Source of the DNA: Marinospirillum sp.
GTDB lineage: Bacteria; Pseudomonadota; Gammaproteobacteria; Pseudomonadales; Halomonadaceae
Length of the DNA stretch: 6,581 nucleotides
Direction of reading: 5' to 3'
NCBI RefSeq assembly: GCF_014859565.1
Contig: NZ_JACUUA010000178.1
Span: 1 to 6,581 of the forward strand
How positions within the stretch are numbered: the first letter of the stretch is position 1; every line of letters starts with the position of its first letter. The translations under genes and the position numbers were made by a program. Positions 5,290 through 6,581 of the stretch are shown here, in pieces. Below the pieces are notes generated by a model that saw nothing but the letters and a program-made list of their open reading frames with translations, made no database searches and was not told where the DNA came from.

Positions 5290-6295
5290 ACAACCTCTGT
5301 GCTGCTTCCAGGTTTCGTGGTTCAGCAGAAGCGATCAGTTCTGCGTATACCAACAGTGGGTCTGCTATTCCCGGCTCTTTACCCTGGAGTTCTCTGATAT
5401 CAAGGAATTGACTGCTGAGCAGAATTAATCGGTTCGGAGCTTCGCCTGCACGGGGTTTACGTAATCTAGCTTGATGAATGAGTACAGGATGTTGTTCTTC
5501 AGTGATGTATAACAAGGCATTCTGCGGTTTCAGAAAACCATCAGTGTAATGGGCTGCAGCATACTCTCCGCCCCAGAGTGCCTGAAGCTTTTCCATTTGC
5601 AGGTGTTGATGCCAGTTTGGATCATCACTGGTGAGCAACAGGTGGGGACATTTCATCTGTAACTGGCGTGGATAATGTATTAACCAGGTTTTTAACAGAG
5701 CATCTTTTTGTAATAGCTGACGCTTTTGGTTTCTGCCGTTGCCTTGCAGCATAAGGTAACCCTGCTGCCCCAAATCCTTTATGGTGGCTGTTACAGATCC
5801 CAGTGCAATACCAGCCCGCTGCGCCATTTCCCGATAAGTAGCCTGCAGCAGGTTGGGATCTTTTAATAACAAAAAAATCAACTGCATACCGGCAGTGTTG
5901 AATGCATGACCAGATGCAAGACTGGTGGTTTTATCCGGTTTTTTGCGACCTCTAATCAATATAAAACAGTTTGGCTGCTTAATGAAAGCATTGCCCTGTG
6001 AGTCAGCATACTGAATACCAGCTTGCTGCAAGCGCTCTGCTTGAGCAGGGTTGATATAGTCAGCAATCAATATTTGATTTGAAATTGAGGCAGACGGGTT
6101 CAGTGAGAGTTGCTGGATTAGTACGCCATCCGGTGTTTGGCTGGCATTTTTCCTGACCAGTAGCATCAACCGAGTTTTGTTGTCCGGTAACAGCAGGGTT
6201 TCCCCTTCCTGATGAAAAGGTTGATCAGTGATTTTTGATAACTGCATCAGCGTTTGATTCAGCAGTAGGGTATTTTCAGATGTATGATTGATCAT
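5270..6295 (-). CDS. AbiEi-like antitoxin / winged-helix transcriptional regulator
   Basis: A 341-residue protein of the type IV toxin-antitoxin AbiEi family, the partner that neutralises AbiEii and usually represses its own operon. Reading from the ATG, an N-terminal domain (about 30-115) contains ISNQILIADYINPAQAERLQ (71-90) and GIQYADSQGNAFI (93-105). A winged-helix DNA-binding region follows at about 133-195 (LLQATYREMAQRAGIALGSVTATIKDLGQQGYL). The C-terminal part (about 200-341) ends in the family-typical DPLLVYAELIASAEPRNLEAAQRLYEKYL. The winged helix is central, unlike the N-terminal one of classical shorter AbiEi proteins. I chose the ATG ending at 6295 over an upstream in-frame TTG (ending at 6349) because the intervening DNA holds the likely promoter and operator and the extra 18 residues look unconserved; its ribosome binding site is weak. 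Stretches of the coding sequence are visibly more A+T-rich than the NorR-like gene (24 of 60 G+C at 6061-6120 against 40 of 60 at 3061-3120, spot counts only). Confidence 0.87.
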   Translation of the reverse strand: MINHTSENTLLLNQTLMQLSKITDQPFHQEGETLLLPDNKTRLMLLVRKNASQTPDGVLIQQLSLNPSASISNQILIADYINPAQAERLQQAGIQYADSQGNAFIKQPNCFILIRGRKKPDKTTSLASGHAFNTAGMQLIFLLLKDPNLLQATYREMAQRAGIALGSVTATIKDLGQQGYLMLQGNGRNQKRQLLQKDALLKTWLIHYPRQLQMKCPHLLLTSDDPNWHQHLQMEKLQALWGGEYAAAHYTDGFLKPQNALLYITEEQHPVLIHQARLRKPRAGEAPNRLILLSSQFLDIRELQGKEPGIADPLLVYAELIASAEPRNLEAAQRLYEKYLS

Positions 6296-6310
6296 GGTGC
6301 ACCGTGTGTT

Positions 6311-6367
6311 ATTGTTCGATACACTAGCATGTTCATAAATATTGAACAATGTTATTTTGTGAACGAT
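6311..6367. promoter_or_regulatory. Candidate autoregulatory operator and promoter of the AbiE-like module
   Basis: Four GTTC/GAAC half-sites are arranged as two nested inverted repeats: GTTC at 6314-6317 and 6331-6334, GAAC at 6344-6347 and 6361-6364. Both pairs are centred exactly on 6339 and the two half-sites in each arm are 17 bp apart. The inner pair extends to TGTTCA (6330-6335) and TGAACA (6343-6348). On the minus strand TTGTTC (6349 down to 6344) and TAGTGT (6326 down to 6321), preceded by an extended TG, form a 17-bp-spaced promoter candidate, which would start RNA near 6314 and leave a leader of about 19 bases before the ATG. The half-sites therefore cover the promoter. AbiEi proteins are known to repress their own promoters through inverted repeats, which fits; binding here is inferred. 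Confidence 0.6.
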
Positions 6368-6457
6368 AGTCAGAGCCTGACCGGCTGGTCGGTGACGGGG
6401 GTTTGTTTGCTGCTTTGACTACACTAGGCTGAAACCTTATCTCATGGGAGAAGCCTG
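6368..6457 (+). promoter_or_regulatory. Upstream region of the thioesterase gene
   Basis: The rightward promoter for the last gene should lie here. TTGACT (6415-6420) is a good -35 but its 17-bp-spaced partner TATCTC (6438-6443) is poor and would put the RNA start onto the ribosome binding site. An alternative is a weak sigma54-like element with GG at 6397-6398 and GC at 6409-6410 (10 bases between, ending TTTGCT). A small palindrome GACC-GGCT-GGTC sits at about 6379-6390. GGGAG (6446-6450) is a clear ribosome binding site, 7 bases before the ATG. Confidence 0.35.
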
Positions 6458-6581
6458 ATGAAACAAGAAAAACAAGAATTTGAACCGGTTAATCCGAAAT
6501 ACCGTGAAGAGGTGCAGCGGATTTTACTGGCTGCGCCTTTTGTTAAACAGCTGGGGCTGGAGTCGGTTGAAGTGGCACCTG
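6458..6581 (+). CDS. PaaI-like hotdog-fold thioesterase, N-terminal part (cut by right edge)
   Basis: Forty-one codons are visible. After a charged, lysine- and glutamate-rich start (MKQEKQEFEPVNPKYREEV), the segment RILLAAPFVKQLGLESVEVAP matches the opening of PaaI/4HBT-type thioesterases, where a short helix ending in PF or P..K.LGI leads into the first strand of the hotdog fold and a ...VEPG turn. These enzymes hydrolyse acyl-CoA thioesters in the cytoplasm. Catalytic residues lie further downstream and are outside the window, so the substrate class cannot be assigned. GGGAG precedes the ATG by 7 bases. The gene is divergent from the AbiE-like module, sharing the spacer of about 160 bp. 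The assignment rests on few residues. Confidence 0.65.
   Translation, partial: MKQEKQEFEPVNPKYREEVQRILLAAPFVKQLGLESVEVAP

Noticed and set aside
6296..6349. In-frame TTG extension of the AbiEi-like gene (18 extra residues)
   Set aside because: The extension covers the symmetric GTTC/GAAC repeats and the best promoter, has no ribosome binding site, and its residues do not look like part of the domain.
1..6581. CRISPR array, tRNA, insertion sequence or attachment site
   Set aside because: No spaced direct repeats, cloverleaf, transposase-like protein or matching end repeats were seen on reading both strands.

Overview
The window looks like chromosomal DNA of a gammaproteobacterium with a balanced base composition. 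The evidence is the family resemblance of the proteins (a NorR-type sigma54 activator close to the E. coli protein, a RimJ/RimL-like acetyltransferase, a YhcG/DUF1016 protein) and E. coli-like ribosome binding sites. I cannot name a genus. Eight protein genes are supported, two of them cut by the window edges. I see no rRNA, tRNA, CRISPR array, insertion sequence or origin.

Left part (1-1660). The N-terminal half of a DUF1016/YhcG-type protein runs leftward off the edge and carries a perfect 13-bp inverted repeat inside its coding sequence. A short divergent intergenic region separates it from a rightward one-domain AraC-type regulator that starts with TTG. The 3' end of that regulator overlaps, tail to tail, a leftward VOC (glyoxalase-fold) protein gene.

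Middle (1661-4442). A 147-bp divergent spacer with a long hairpin leads into a tight three-gene rightward unit: an exported outer-membrane beta-barrel-like protein, a GNAT N-acetyltransferase, and a full-length NorR-like nitric-oxide-sensing sigma54 activator. Both junctions are ATGATG four-base overlaps, so the genes are probably co-transcribed and translationally coupled. No nitric oxide reductase or flavohaemoglobin gene is present, so the regulator's target is not visible here. Its sigma54-contact loop reads GAFSGA instead of GAFTGA.

Right part (4444-6581). A leftward bicistronic AbiE-like toxin-antitoxin/abortive-infection module follows: AbiEi-type winged-helix antitoxin upstream, AbiEii-type nucleotidyltransferase downstream, with a 20-base overlap. 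The toxin gene ends one base from the stop of the NorR-like gene. Upstream of the antitoxin are four GTTC/GAAC half-sites placed exactly symmetrically about position 6339, overlapping a plausible promoter; this is a good candidate autoregulatory operator. Beyond it a PaaI-like hotdog thioesterase gene starts and runs off the right edge.

Two defence-associated families (YhcG/DUF1016 and AbiE) therefore flank ordinary metabolic and regulatory genes. Nothing here is clearly a new system. The points most worth testing are the symmetric operator of the AbiE module, the GAFSGA NorR-like regulator without a visible target, and the palindrome inside the DUF1016 gene.
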